Shown here one piece after another: positions 34,316 through 47,024 of a DNA stretch of 64,000 nt. The DNA lies in assembly GCA_050084985.1 (NCBI GenBank), contig JBITNC010000001.1, positions 71,176,001 through 71,240,000 of the forward strand. The letters are read 5' to 3'. The position numbers were made by a program, and so were the translations under genes. Below the pieces are notes generated by a model, which saw nothing but the letters and a program-made list of their open reading frames with translations, was not told the DNA's origin and made no database searches. Positions within the stretch are counted from its first letter, which is position 1. Each line of letters opens with the position of its first letter. Origin of the DNA: Nageia nagi. Lineage: Eukaryota; Pinophyta.

Positions 34316-34838
34316 ATGGAAGAAAATTCATTCACTCCAAAGCATATCCCTGATGGCTCCAACTATGGCATTTGAGAACCAAGGATGAAAGTTGAGCTTA
34401 AAGCATGTAAGCTTTGAAAAACTATGAATGAGGATCAAGTCACTCCAACTAAAGCTAAGGCACTTGAAATCTAAAATAACAAAAGTGAACTAACCACTTC
34501 AATAATCTTTCATGCAGTTTCTAATGAGATTCTCTTCATGATATCAAGCTCTACTACTACTAAAGAAAATTGGTATAACCTTAAAAAAATCTATCTTGCA
34601 TCCAAATTTTCAAGGAGATTCATTATCCTTCAAAACTTTTGCAAACTTGTCAAGGAGAGGATAAAAATATGGCAATCTACCTAACAAAGATAATAGAATT
34701 AAGGACTCAACTTATGGCTTGTGGAAGCAACTAGATAAATGATGAGTTTATAATTTTCATCATTTTGCAAAGCCTTTCATCCGAGTTCAATCACTTTGTG
34801 ACCATAATTAAAATAAGACTTTATGATGAGGAGGAAAC
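34316..34838 (+). pseudogene. Copia-2 gag, 5' part, truncated by Copia-3
   Basis: Starts MEENSFTPKHIPDGSNYG and continues with MKVELKACK, MNEDQVTPTKAKALE and a degraded copy of the block seen in Copia-1 as YLNKIIDLRTQLVACGC. The frame 34765-34838 (LSSEFNHFVTIIKIRLYDEEE) aligns with Copia-1 LSSKFGYFVIVMEIRLDDEEE. It stops at the Copia-3 LTR border; by comparison with Copia-1 some 600 bp covering the knuckle and protease start are absent. Confidence 0.88.
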
Positions 34839-36602
34839 AGTTGGCCATATGCTTATGTTTGTTATTTTCATTGTTGTCATAGGAGTCTACACATATGTCA
34901 CAATGTCAAAGATGATCAAGTGCAGTCATGTTGAAGTCATACAATGTATGAGAAGTATATTGGAACTTGGAGACTTGAATCTGAGAATGTATAATGTTTG
35001 CCAAGTGTCTAAGAGATGTACCACATAATTATGTCAAAGTTTCGATAGTATTAATAGGCATTTGTATTTGGCCAAACCCAACAAAATCAAATAAAGAAGA
35101 AAATACACTACAATATCTGGAGTTATGTTGTTGTATGAGTTTTTTTCCTTTCGAATAAAAGTTCCTCTATCCAATTCTATTGAATCTCCATTAGAATAAA
35201 TAAGTGTTTAAATGGTCAAAGCATAACATATATTTTTTTTCCATTCCAATGAAGTTCATCAAAATCTGCATAAAAATTAATTAATGTTATGTTGTGAAGA
35301 AGAAAAATACCAGATGATGAAGTCAACATATGAATGAATCATGAATTAACCTAAGAGCATAATTTAAGTCTTCAACATGCATTTTCATGGCATCTGAACT
35401 TAACTCATACAATCAAAGGAGAAATTGATGGAAGGTGAATCTAAGGCATGTATACCTATTAAATATGGTTGAAAGCTTTATGAAGTAATAACAAGCCTTT
35501 TTTGATGGTATCATCTCTTATGCATTGAGGAATTGACTTGTGCAGTGGAAAGTAGCCCAATGTCGAGTAGCAAACTTGTATGCAAAGACTTTAATTATGA
35601 TCAAAAGCGGGCATCTAGAGCTAATGATTAGATGTTGACTTATAATAGTTGTGAACATGCTTTTCTAGTTAATGAAGCATGATCATTAGAGTCATGGTGA
35701 GTAAAAGAGATTCGGATATCATGGAGAAAATGTTGTAACTGAGTTTGATAGACTAGGTGCCTACAATAATTAGATCAAATTTGATGATAAGCATTAAGCA
35801 ACAATCGAGGGAGTAACTACTATGCTTGCATATGCATTATTATTATTTGATTTTGTAGCTAGAGAAAAATTTGAATTATAGCTCAAATATAAAGAGGAAG
35901 AATGTATGATGGAACTAGTTTGATATAGAGATCGACATGCAACCAAAAAGAAAAAGGAATCATGGTGGAAATGTATGATATTTATATTGATTAGCATTGA
36001 CATGCTTTAATTATTTGTGAGTGAGAGAGGCGAAGGCTGTTGGACTGTATACAAAAAGAGAAGAACAAAGTTGATGATTATCAGGGGTAGTAGAGTTTGA
36101 GGTTTCTCCTATGTATGCTTCCATTGAGATAAACAATATTAGATTGGAAATGAAGGTAGTGGAATGATTATAAATAATCAATGTATGTAATTCATAGAGA
36201 CTCGAAGTTTGTGTATTTTATTAAGCTAGAACTTTGAGGATATTTTGGGATAGAGTTGGCAAGTTTTCCAAAACCTTATATTTGTAATCCACCAAGTTCA
36301 TGCTGGCCAAAGGGATTTAGTGCTCCTTACAATGGGTGCTACAAAATATGGAGTTGGTACTCCATTCGATGGATGCTGATAAACTTTTGTAAAGTGGGTG
36401 TTTTACTACAGAGTTAGATTTAGACCATGATCCAAGCATCCTTTTCTTAGGGATGTAGCCAAAATGGTGAACCTTTTTAAATGCTTTATTATATGTTGAT
36501 CTTATGTGTTTACATGTCCTTCATTTCAACTTTTTTTATGAGCCTCAAGTTTTAAGTACACACTAATTCACCCCCCCTCTCAATGTCATTTCTAGTTCAA
36601 CA
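34839..36602 (+). repeat. Copia-3 5' LTR (1764 bp)
   Basis: Starts TTGGCCATATGCTTATG (with TG of the original TGTTGG decayed to AG at 34839) and ends CTAGTTCAACA. Aligns with 42191-43861. It contains only short chance frames. Confidence 0.9.
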
Positions 36603-36604
36603 AT

Positions 36605-36618
36605 TGGTATTAGAGTCA
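36605..36618 (+). promoter_or_regulatory. Copia-3 primer binding site (initiator-Met tRNA type)
   Basis: TGGTATTAGAGTCAGG starts two bases after the LTR, matching TGGTATCAGAGCC with C-to-T changes. Confidence 0.88.
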
Positions 36619-36668
36619 GGTTCCTTGTTCAAAGTCTAATCAATTGAGGAGATCCAAGAAATGACATA

Positions 36669-38700
36669 ATGTCTAGTGGAGAACATTTCTCTTTGAATAG
36701 AGCACCACTTTTTTATGGAATAAACTATTCATTTTGGAGAATTTGAATGCTTAGTGCCTTAAGCTATCACATTTGGTAAGCTATTGTAAATGAATACATG
36801 GAACCATACACACCTTCAATAGATACAAATGATAAGAAGCTATGTGAAAGTGATTCCAAGGAAAAAAATTCTATCATGTGTGGTCTAGTTGATAGTGAGC
36901 TAGTACAAAACATGGATGTAAATCTACTAAAGAAATATGGGACAAGTTGAAGAGCATCCATGAAGGTGATGATAAGATAAAGGAAGCTAAGTTGCAAAAT
37001 TTTAGATCTCAATTCAAAGGGCTAAATATGGATGATGATGAAGACATTGCAGCCTACATGCTTAGAGTGAATGAGATTATCAATTTCATTAGAAGACTAG
37101 GTGAAGAGATTGAAGATAAGGTCATTGTTAAAAAGATCTTAAGATCCTTGACATAAAGATTTGATGCCTAAGTATTATTCATTGAATAAGTAAAGGATCT
37201 GAATTTATTTATCTTAGATGAAATGCATGAGTCTTTGACTACCTATGAAATGAGGATTGGTAAGACCAAGATCGTTGATAAACAAGTTATCTTCAAAGCC
37301 ACCAAGAATTCCAAGTCAAAGATAGATGCAAATGCAGATGAAGCTTCAAACATGAAGGAATTAAACTTTTTCTAAAATCAAAGAGGATAAGGTAAATACA
37401 AAGGTAAGCTTACTTTAAATTATTTTAGTTGTGGTGGAGTTGGTAATTTTGTTGCAAAATGCCCATACAAAGAAAGTAATAATAATGCCGATAATGTTGG
37501 TAAGAATGGAAATGATCAGTACAAAGGCAAGATTAAGCACTTGAAGGGAGACAAATATAATAAGAAGAGTTTTATGTCACAAGAAAAAGAAGAAGAACCC
37601 ACTAATAGTGACTATTTGGAGGATGATGACAATGAATTCTTATTCATGGCTCAAGATGAGGAAATGAAGGATGTTAAAATTATTGTAGAGTTTGAAGATG
37701 AGGGTTAAGAGGCTAAATATGACTTAGAAGAGAACTCATAATTACCCTCAAGGAACTAGATCTTGAAAGGATCAAGAATAAAAAGCTCTCTAGTAGGATA
37801 TAATACTCTATTGGTACAATTGAAGATCTAACATTCAACTTACTAAAGCTAAAGTAACTAAAGAATCATTGCAAGAGAAGCTAGATGAATAAATAAATGT
37901 TTGTCAAAAACATGAGGAAGAAATCATTAGGCTAAGAATCAAAATTGAAAATTTGATTCAACAAGTAAAAACTAACTATAGATTTTTAAAAAGTGGAGAG
38001 AGATTGAATGAACTTCTTTAATTGCAAAGAGATCTAAATACCATATTTGGTCTAGGATTTGAATTTGGAGAAGCATCAAACTTGATGGATGATGGATGTC
38101 TTAAAAGACATTATAAGTCACATATGAAGAATTGGTAATTCAAATCAAAATAAGATCATGTCAAAACAAATGGAAAATGCAATACCATTCATCCAAGAAC
38201 TCAACAAGACACCAATCATTCAAATGGGAAGAATAAAAAAAATGATGAAGGATTTATTAAAGTTGATACATGATCAAGAAAGACATCAAGGAGGGTCTTT
38301 GATAACCATTATTAGAAAAATATGTTATATAATCCCTATTCAAGTTATTATTATTCTAGCAATTATGCTTTCTGAGGATACTATTTTAAGTGTAATCAAT
38401 TCAACCATAAAATTGTTGATTTTAGATTGAATATCAATCCAACCTACTTCATGCATAAAAATGCTTTTACTTCATTAATGAAAAACATGGTGGAGTGGTG
38501 CAAGTGTCACAATATTAGCCACATAAAAAATTTCTATAGAAGTCATTTCACAAACTCTCACCAATCTACCCAACACTATGGCAAGTAGTCTAGAAGGCAC
38601 AAAAGTCATATAGTTGAAGATGATGCCCCCTGAGTAATAACAACACTGAAACTAGAACCAAGCTTAAGAAAATATGGAGAGAAAAGATAATATTTAATTT
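36669..38700 (+). pseudogene. Copia-3 gag with three zinc knuckles
   Basis: Likely start ATG 36669 (MSSGEHFSLNRAPLFYGINY). The UBN2-type capsid part follows, best preserved at 36947-37156 (EGDDKIKEAKLQNFRSQFKG, DDDEDIAAYMLRVNEI). Knuckle 1 at about 37418-37465 (YFSCGGVGNFVAKC), an acidic spacer (EEEPTNSDYLEDDDNEFLF), a coiled-coil part near 37900-38010, then knuckle 2 (YFKCNQFNHKIVDF, about 38381) and knuckle 3 (WCKCHNISHI, about 38494). Each knuckle has lost one or more Cys or His by single changes. The order capsid, knuckle, coiled coil, two knuckles is the Sirevirus/Maximus pattern. Confidence 0.85.
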
Positions 38701-40060
38701 TACAAGCTACCTTGAAAGCTCAAATTAAGATCGGGTCATGTATTCTTGATAGTGGTTGTTCCAAACACATGATCGATGACAAACAAAATCTCGAGAACTT
38801 GCAGCAATACTATTATGTTTTTGTTAAGTGTGGAAATAATGATGAACCCAAGATAGTTGGAAAAGGTACAACAAGATTGGGAGAGAGCAATTTCAAGACT
38901 AAATAGGTTCTCTTTATTATTGGAATAAAATATAATCTGCTAAGTGTTAGCCAAATATACGATAAAGAGAATGATGTGATTTTCACAAAACATGGTTGTA
39001 AAATTAGAAGAATAAGTTGTGAAAAGATAGTTTCTCATGACATAGGAACTTTAGATAATCTTTACACTCTTTTGGATAATATTGAATACTCTTGCTTAAT
39101 CAAGTAAGAGGATACAAGCTAGCTTTGGCATAAGAGACTTGGACACGTCAACTTTGACAATCTAGAAAAGATTAGTTCAATAAAGGAAATGAGAGACATA
39201 CCCTCCTTTTCAAATCCCTCTATACACATATGCTCCTCATGCAAGAAAGGTAAGTAGAATAGATCTTCCTTCAAGGTAAAGGATCATTATACCAGTAAAC
39301 CTCTTGAACTTATGCATACTAGTTTATGTGGGACTGCTAGAACACAAAGTATAAATGGCCATAAGTACTTTACATTGTTCATTAATGAATATACTAGAAT
39401 GACTTGGGTTCAAATTTTAAAGAATAAATCAAAGGCACTTGACATGTACAAAACATTCAAGAGCATATTTGAGAACTAGATTGGTTGAAGAATCAAATGC
39501 TTGAGATTAGATAGAGGAGGAGAGTTCATATCATAAGAGTTTTCTAAGTTTTATGAGAATCATGGCATTAGATGGCAATTCTTAGCTCCAAGAACTCCCT
39601 AATAAAATGGTGTAGTTGAGAGGAAGAATAGAATTGTGCAAGAAATTGCTAGAACTATAATGAAAGATAGAAAAATTATTGAATAGTTCTGGAAGGAGGT
39701 AATGCATACAATTGTGTACATCCAAAATAGGTGTATGCTTAGACAAAATGAAGACATGACACCCTATGAACTATGGCTTGGAAGGAAGCCCACTATCAAG
39801 CATTTCAAAGTCTTTGATAGCAAGTATTACATCAAGAGAACTGAAAATAATATTGGCAAGTTTGAATAAAAATAAAAATGAAGGGGTATTTCTTGGATAC
39901 TCATCCAAGGCTTATAGTTGCTACAACAAAAGACTTAGAAAAATAGTTGAAATTGTTAATGTCAAAGTAGATGAAGGTGTACATTTTCCAACTAACAATG
40001 AAGTAGACTATCCCAGTTATGATGAAGTGATTGAAGAAGATGAACATGAAGCACCATAAG
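38701..40060 (+). pseudogene. Copia-3 protease and integrase
   Basis: The protease active site ILDSGCSKHM is intact (Asp-Ser-Gly at 38748-38756). The gag-pre-integrase part has LWHKRLGHVNFDNLEKIS and CSSCKKGK, the HHCC zinc site. The core has FINEYTRMTWV with Asp changed to Asn or Glu at the first catalytic position, LRLDRGGEFIS for the second Asp and Glu, and NGVVERKNRIVQEIARTI. The C-terminal part FLGYSSKAYSCYNKRLRKIV lies at 39880-39960. TAG and TAA stops recur (39118, 39477, 39602). Confidence 0.9.
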
Positions 40061-40179
40061 AAAAGCAACCAAAACTAGCCACTCCATCAACTCCATGCAG
40101 CCAAAAGATATATATCTTATATATTGAAGAGAACCATCCTAAATATCAAATTATAGGGATCTTAGAATTGGTGTTCAAA

Positions 40180-41010
40180 CTAGAAGAAGGATTACACTAG
40201 CCCAAAAGAACAGAAACTATTCCTTACTATCTCACATTGAGCCCAAATCTATAGTAAAGGCTTGCAAAGATGAGCATTGGGTAAAATCCATGGAAGAGGA
40301 GCTAGATAGGATTGAGAAGAGTAAAACATGGGAGCTTGTACCTTGAACCAAAAGCAAGAATATAATTGGAATAAAATGGATCTTTAAGAATAAATTGAAT
40401 GAATAAGGCAAAGTTGTTAGAAACAAGGCAAGACTAGCATGTAAAGGTTATGCTTAGATAGAAGGTATTAATTTTGATGAGACTTTTGCTTTGGTAGCTA
40501 GAATTGAAACTATTAGAATGTTCTTAGCCTTAGTTTCATACAAAAATTTTAGAATGTTCTAAATGGATGTCAAGGCTACATTTTTGAATGGTATCTTTCA
40601 AGAAGAGGTCTACATAGAATAGACATATGGATTCTAGCTAGGGGAGGATTCCAATGTTGTATGTAAATTAAATAAATCTTTGTATGGTATTAAACAAGCT
40701 CCTAAAACTTGGTATACCATACTAGAAAAGTATATTTTTGGGATAATGATTCAAACAAGGGATAGTTGGTAGCAATTTGTATGTGAAACATAACTAGACA
40801 CCAAATTATCATTGTTATCTATGTTGATGATATTATTTTTGGCAGCAACAACAATGACTTGTGCAATGATTTTACAATCAAGATAGAGAAGGAATTTGAA
40901 ATGTCTATGATGGGTTAGCTCTCTTATTTCCTTATTATATAGGTAAATCAACAAGATAAGGGTATTTTTATCTCACAAATAAAGTATGTTAAAGAAATGT
41001 TGAAGAAATT
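40180..41010 (+). pseudogene. Copia-3 reverse transcriptase
   Basis: Blocks in order: HWVKSMEEELDRIEKSKTWE, IIGIKWIFKNKL, GINFDETFALVARIETIRM, MDVKATFLNGIFQEEVY, CKLNKSLYGIKQAPKTWY and the active site IYVDDIIFG (YVDD at 40820-40831). Stops occur in frame, mostly TAG, e.g. at 40456 and 40560 region. The catalytic Asp pair remains. Confidence 0.93.
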
Positions 41011-41830
41011 CAATATGGAGGACAACAAGCTTGTGAGCACTTCCATGAAAAATGGTTGCAAACTGAGCAAAATGGATACTTCCCCTAGTGTTGATCACAC
41101 CATGTATAGATCCATGATTAGTAGCTAGCTCTACTTGAATGATACAAGATTGTACATATTACAAATTATTTTCATGGTTACCATATTTCAAGTTGATCTA
41201 AAGGAGGTGCATGTGTAACCTTTGAAGAGAATTTTCATATATTTGAAAGGCACCATGGAGTTTGGCATGTAGTGCCCCAAAGGTATGGACTTCACATTGT
41301 TTTCTTACTTAGATTATTATTGGGATGGATATGTAGATGATAGAAAAAGCATTAGTGATGGAGCATTTTATCTTAGCCAAAATCTAGTCTTCTAGCATTA
41401 TAAAAAATAAGACTTAGTTTCACTTTCAATAGTTGAAGCAGAGTATATTGTAGCTACATCTTATTGCAGATAAGTGTTGTGAATGAAACAACTTTTGAAA
41501 TATATAGGCATTACCTATGCTGATCATGTTCCTCCATTTTGTGATAATACATTAGCCATCAACTTGTCCAAAAACCCCATTATTCATTCCAATACCAACT
41601 ACATTATCATTTAATATCTTTTCTTGAAGGAAAAACTTTGTTGAAGGAGAAGCCAAGTTCAATTTTGTGCCTACCTCATATCAAGCAGTTGGCATATCCA
41701 CCAAGTCATTACCAAAGTTCACTATTGAGTACCTAAGGACCAAGCTAGGAGTGGTTAATCTTCCAAAGAACTAAGCATTTTATGCTAGGAACATTCTAAG
41801 GGGTAGCATTTCAAGAAAATTCTAAAGTTT
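41011..41830 (+). pseudogene. Copia-3 RNase H and polyprotein end
   Basis: DYYWDGYVDDRKSISDGAFY, VSLSIVEAEYIVATSYC and CDNTLAINLSKNPIIHSNTN are the copia RNase H signature blocks (the last corresponds to the CDN...SKNP...H.RTKHI motif). The end reads TIEYLRTKLGVVNLPKN before a stop near 41773. Several frame breaks. Confidence 0.9.
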
Positions 41831-42190
41831 GTACTATAGATGAGTTACCTAAGGATGGTTACAATGAAGTAAATGGAATTTTATGTGATATTGATTATGA
41901 TGTTTTTGGCTAATTAAATTTGTTTAATTTATTTTCATTGTTAAATTAGATGCTAATTGTTGCACATACCAAAGGTTGTTAACCCTAAATTAAGGGGGAG
42001 CATACTGATTGTTGTGATATTTCAAATGTTATTATTTTTTTTCTAGAAGTTAATGGAGAAGAAAAGAGTCTACTACCACTATGCCAATATGCTTTGGTGT
42101 CCCTCTAATGCATCTTTGATATTGTTGAAAAAAAGGGGGAGAGAGATCATGACTGGAGTATATTTTGACAGTAATGCCAAAGGGGGAGAT
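41831..42190 (+). promoter_or_regulatory. Copia-3 3' UTR with three polypurine tracts
   Basis: TAAGGGGGAG at 41991-42000, AAAAAAAGGGGGAGAGAG at about 42129-42145 and CAAAGGGGGAGAT at about 42178-42190, the last abutting the 3' LTR. Repeated polypurine tracts upstream of the LTR have been described as a Sirevirus hallmark. Only the last is expected to prime plus-strand DNA. Confidence 0.75.
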
Positions 42191-43861
42191 TTTTGGCCAT
42201 ATGCTTATGTTTGTTATTATCATTGTTGTCAAAGGAATATACACATATACCACAATGTAAAAGATGATCAAGTGTAGTCATATCGAATTCATATAGTGTA
42301 TGAGAAGTGTGTTGAAACTTGGAGACTTGAATCTAGACATGTATTAGGTTTTCTAAGTATCTAAGAGATGTACCACATATTTTGTCAGAGTTCCAATAGC
42401 ATAACAAGCATTTGGATTTCATTGAATCCAAAAAAATCAAATAAAGAAGAAAATACACTACACTATATGAAGTTATGTTGTTGTCTAATTTTTCCACCTT
42501 TATAACAAAAGTTCCTTTGTCTAATTCTTTCATATCTTCATCAAAATAAATAAGTGTTAAATGTTGTATTTTTTCATTATTTTGATGAAGTTTGTTAGAG
42601 TTAATTCTACCAGATCTCTATCAAAATTAAGCATTATTATGCATGAAGAAGAAAATTATCAGATGATGAAGTCAACATATGAATGAATCATGAATTGACT
42701 TATGAACACAATTTAAATATTCAACATGCATTTACATGGCATCTGAACTTAACTCACATAGTCAAAGGACAAATTGATGAAAGATGAATCTAAGGCTTGC
42801 ATACATGTTAAATATGTTTGAAAGCTTTATGAAGTAAAAAAAATGCCTTTTGCAATGGTATCAAGTCTTGTGTTTTGGGGAATAGTCTTTTGCAGTCGCA
42901 AGTATCCCAATGTGGAGTAGTAAACTCATATGTAGAGACTTTGATGAGGAATCATAGTGTAATTGAAAATCAATTATGGTCAAAAGTGGGCATCTAGAGC
43001 TAACGATCAAATGTTTATGTATAACCATTGTGAACATTCTCTTATAGTTAATGAAGCATGCTCATTAAATTCATGGCAAGTAAATGAGATCTAGATATCA
43101 CATAGCAAGTGTTGTAACTAAGTTTGGTAGTCTAGGTGCCTACAATAGTCATATCAAATGATGATAAGCATTAAGTGAAATTGAGGGAGTAGTTACTAGG
43201 CCTACATATGCATTATTATTTTCTGATATCATAGCTAGATAAAAATTTTAATTATAGCTCAAATCTTAAGAAGAAGAATATGCGATGGAACTAGTAAGAT
43301 GTAGAGATAGACATGCAACCAAAAACAAAAAGGAATCATGGTTGCAATCTATGGTATTTATATTGATTAACATTGAGATGATTTAATGATTTGTGAGTGA
43401 GAGAGGTGAAGGTTACCAAATTGTAGGCAAAAAGAGAATAACAAAGTGGATGACTGTTGGGGGTAGTAGAGTTTGAGGTTTCTCCTATGTACGCTACCAT
43501 TGAGACAAATAATATCATATTAGAAATGAATATAATGGAATGGATATAAATAATCAATGTACGTAATTCATAGAGAATCAAGGTGTATATGTTAGATTGA
43601 GCTACACCTTTAAGGGTTTTTTCAAATTGAGTTGGTAAGTTTTCCAAAATATTATATCTATAATCTACCAAGTTGATGCTTCGCCAAAGGGGTTTAGTGC
43701 TCCTTGGAGTGGGTGTTGCAAAATCTAGAGTTGGTGCTCCATCTAGTGGGTACTAGTAAATTTTTATAAAGTGGGTGCTTTACTAAGAGCTAGATTTGGA
43801 CCATGATCCAAGCAACCTTTTCTTAGAGATGTAGTTAATATGGTGAACCTTGTTAAATGCT
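42191..43861 (+). repeat. Copia-3 3' LTR, truncated
   Basis: Aligns with 34839-36474 of the 5' LTR, ending at GAACCTTGTTAAATGCTTT. The last 125 bp or so (36475-36602 in the 5' copy) are missing. Confidence 0.88.
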
Positions 43862-44195
43862 TTTGACAAAGGAACTTTTGTTAGAAAGGTGGAAAACTCA
43901 AACAAAAACATAACTATGGAAAGTGTAGTGTATTTTCTTATCTATTTAATTGTTTTTAGTCTAGTGAAATCCAAATGCTTATTAATACTTTTAGAACTTT
44001 GGCACAATATATAATACATCTCTTAGACACTTGGAAAATCTTATACATGTATGGATACAAATCTCCAAGTTCCAACATAGTTCTCACATAGTGTATGACT
44101 TCGACATGATTGCACTTGATCATCTTTGACATTGTTGTATATGTGTAGACTCCTTTAAAAATAATAAAAATAAAAACACAATAATGTATCCAACA
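43862..44195 (-). repeat. Inverted 5'-terminal piece of the Copia-3 LTR
   Basis: The minus strand from 44195 leftwards starts TGTTGGATAC and matches the first third of a Copia-3 LTR (for example AGGAGTCTACACATAT and CCACCTTTCTAACAAAAGTTC versus 42441-42525). It ends head-on at the truncated 3' LTR. The piece keeps the original TG that both other copies have lost, and differs from them, so it comes from another copy of the family. The Copia-2 protease region resumes at 44196. Confidence 0.88.
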
Positions 44196-45480
44196 AAAAG
44201 GATGTAGTATCAATCGGTGATAACTCAATACTTGAATTCGAATTCCATGAGATTTGGAGTATAATTATGCACGGGAAAGTGATTGAAAATATGCTTTATG
44301 TTCTTAAGTTAAGGATGAACTTCTTATCGGTCATACAAGTTACAAAGAAAGGATATTATTTTGAGTTTACTTCAAACTCTTGGAGCATAAGAAAGGGTTT
44401 AACCACTTTGAGAAATAGTTCTATTAAGAATGATGTTTATATAGTTGATGAGGAGCCTTTTAAAGTGTAATTAGATACAAATGTTTATCCTAAGGGGAAC
44501 CGTTTACACCAAATATTAGGCCACATCAACCATAAGAGAATTCAATTTATGAAGAATCAAAATCTTATGCAAGTATTTCCAATTATCTCACATACCATTT
44601 GCATTAGTAAAAGTTACATCTTAGGAAAGATGCGAAGACAAAAATTTAAGAAAGACAAAGCAATAAGGTAACAATCCTCCAATTGATACATTTATATTTA
44701 ATGGGTCTATTTCAAACCAAGATACTTGGAGGAGAATTTTATGTTCTTACCTTCATATATCACTTTAGTAGAATGACCTTTAGTTATATACTTGAGAATA
44801 AATATCAATCCTTTGATTCAATGTTAAAATAATTTAAAGCTTTGGTTTGAAAATCAAACAAATCTAAGTATTAAGATGTCAAGTTTAGATAATGGGGGGT
44901 GAGCATATTATCAATGAATTCAATTACTTTTGTGCAAGGCATGGGATAAAAATAAAATTCATAATACCTTATACCCCACAATAAAATGGAGTTGTATAAA
45001 GGAAGAGTAGAACTATAATAGAAATTGTTAGATACATGTTGGGCAATCTTCCTAAGTTTTGAAGAGATGAAGTTATAAATATTATTATCTACACTATGAA
45101 TAGGTGTCCAACCAAGGAATTCCAAGGTAAAAATATTTATGAATAATGTATAGGAAATAAACCTAATCTTTCTCATCTAAGGATTTTTGGTTGTGAATAT
45201 TTTTCCTACATAGTTTCAGAGAAAAGAAATAAGTTAAATGATATATCTAAAAAGTGAATCTTTGTGGGTTATAATAGATATCATAAAGGTTATAGACTCA
45301 ACTCTCCTTCTTCAAAAGAAATTTTTGTTTCAAGGAATGTCAAGTTCAATGAAAATCCTAATGATTCCTCTTCACATGAAGTCCTTGAAGACTCTTATTT
45401 GTAAAGGGCTAAGTGGTTGGGCCATAGTTTAGATAAGTTACATTAAGAGAAAAATTATCCATATCAAAGAATCACTATAA
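44196..45480 (+). pseudogene. Copia-2 protease end, gag-pre-integrase and integrase
   Basis: KKDVVSIGDNS at 44196 aligns with Copia-1 RKDVVLIGDN. ENMLYVLKLRMNFLSVIQ and the run to 44470 form the gag-pre-integrase block. HQILGHINHKRIQFMKNQ is the HHCC start. The core has the second catalytic block as SSLDNGG-EYIINEFNYF across a frame change near 44890 and IPYTPQQNGVV at about 44965. The C-terminal part RIFGCEYFSYIVSEKRNKLN is at 45180-45240, then IFVGYNRYHKGYRLNSPSSK. Many stops. Confidence 0.88.
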
Positions 45481-47020
45481 GTATGAATTTGAATAAGCCT
45501 CTTCTTGTCAAAATTTAAGGTCATATTGAACCTTCAAACTTTAAGGAATATTCTAATCATTCTTGTTGGATGGATGCTATGAAGTTAGAATGTTAGGCTC
45601 TCATCAAAAAATAAAACTTAGGACTTGGTTACATATCCAATTAAGAAGAATATAATTGAAAATAAATGGGTTTACAAGGTTAAATATAACTTAGATTATG
45701 AAGTTGAGAAATATAAGGCAAGGTTGGTGGCTAAGGGGTTTGCTCATAAATATGGAGCTTATATGAGGAAACCTTTTCTCCAATGGAAAATATGGCTATA
45801 GTTAGACTAGTCCTTTCCCTTTAAGTAACTATGGGTTAAAAGATATTTCAACATAATGTAAATAGTGATTTTTTCAATTGTGAGTTGGATTTTGAGATCA
45901 CATGAGTAATATTGAAGGGTTTGTTATGCCTAGAAGAGAGTCACATGTTTGCAAGCTAAACAAGCCCTTGTATGGCCTTGAGAAAGCACCTAGAGCTTGG
46001 TATGAAAAGATTTTAAGATATTTTAAAGATATTGGATTATTTACATGTTATACAAATTCAAATATCTATGTGCTCAAGGAAAGAAAATACTTGGTATTGA
46101 TCTTTCTCTATGTCAATATATTTTGATTACAGGAAATAATATAGTAATCATCAATGAGTGCATATCAAAACTTAATTTGGAATATGAGATAACTAGCCTT
46201 GGTCTATATAGTACTACATTAGTATGCAAGTGCATCAATATAAGTATTGTACCTACCTTATTCAATCCAAATACATATCATATATTCTATAGAAGTTTGG
46301 AATGGAAGAATGTAAGCCTTTTTCTATCCCAATTTCTCTTAGAATCAAGCTAGATATTAGCTCTAACTCTCAGTTGGTAGATGCTACAACTTACATGAAG
46401 TTTATTAGTAGTCTTCTTTATCTAACTATCTCTAGGCTATATATTACCTATGCAATTAATCTAATGGAAAGGTTTTTGCATATTGAGCATCTTTTTGCTG
46501 CTAAGAAAGCATTGAGGTATATTGTTGGTATTAGGGATATTGACCTTAAATATACCAACTTACCATCCTTTATTATTTTAGGATTCTTAGATTATGAATT
46601 ATGCTTATGTGTTCAACATTATTTTAGGTGTTATCTCTTGGTATTTCAAGAAGAAGCCTACCATCATTCTATCTACCATAAAGGAAATATATAGAGTTAT
46701 GATAGTTGCAACCTAAGATGTTATTTGGCTCAAGAATGTTCTAAAGGAAATTGGTTTTAAAACAATAAGGTCCATCTCAAATTTCTTCAAGTAATTAGTC
46801 AACCATTTCTTTAGTCAAGAACCATGTTTAACATTAGAGAAAAAAACATGTGAAATATAAGAATATTTTATCAAGGAGAAAGTTTTATATGGCACTCTTT
46901 GATATTATTCATCTAACTTAAAATCCATTGACTTATTCACCAAACCTATTCTAGAGACTCAATTATATAACCTTAGGGATTCTCTTAATTTGGTGAAGTT
47001 TCCCTTAAGGGGAAGTGAAG
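45481..47020 (+). pseudogene. Copia-2 reverse transcriptase and RNase H
   Basis: ETFSPMENMAIVRLV, CKLNKPLYGLEKAPRAWYEK and FLYVNIFLITGNN mark the RT; the active site YVDD has become YVNI at 46109-46120, so both catalytic Asp are lost. RNase H pieces run from about 46300 (EECKPFSIPISLRIKLD). The end reads SIDLFTKPILETQLYNLRD and VKFPLRGSEV near 46925-47025, aligning with the Copia-1 terminus. Confidence 0.88.
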
Positions 47021-47024
47021 TATG

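Larger units (their letters stand above)
34839..43861 (+). mobile_element. Copia-3: Sirevirus-like copia element nested in Copia-2
   Basis: Long LTRs (5' copy 1764 bp), initiator-Met primer site, gag with three zinc knuckles and a long coiled-coil spacer, protease, integrase, RT, RNase H, then several polypurine tracts before the 3' LTR. Long LTRs, the gag type and multiple polypurine tracts are features described for Sireviruses (Maximus-like). The 3' LTR is cut short at 43861 and abuts an inverted LTR piece. No matching target duplication is present (GAAAC left, AAAAG right), in keeping with a rearranged right end. Confidence 0.88.

Noticed and set aside
43336-43671. 111-codon minus-strand frame
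   Set aside because: Lies within the Copia-3 LTR; the corresponding part of the 5' LTR has no equivalent open frame.
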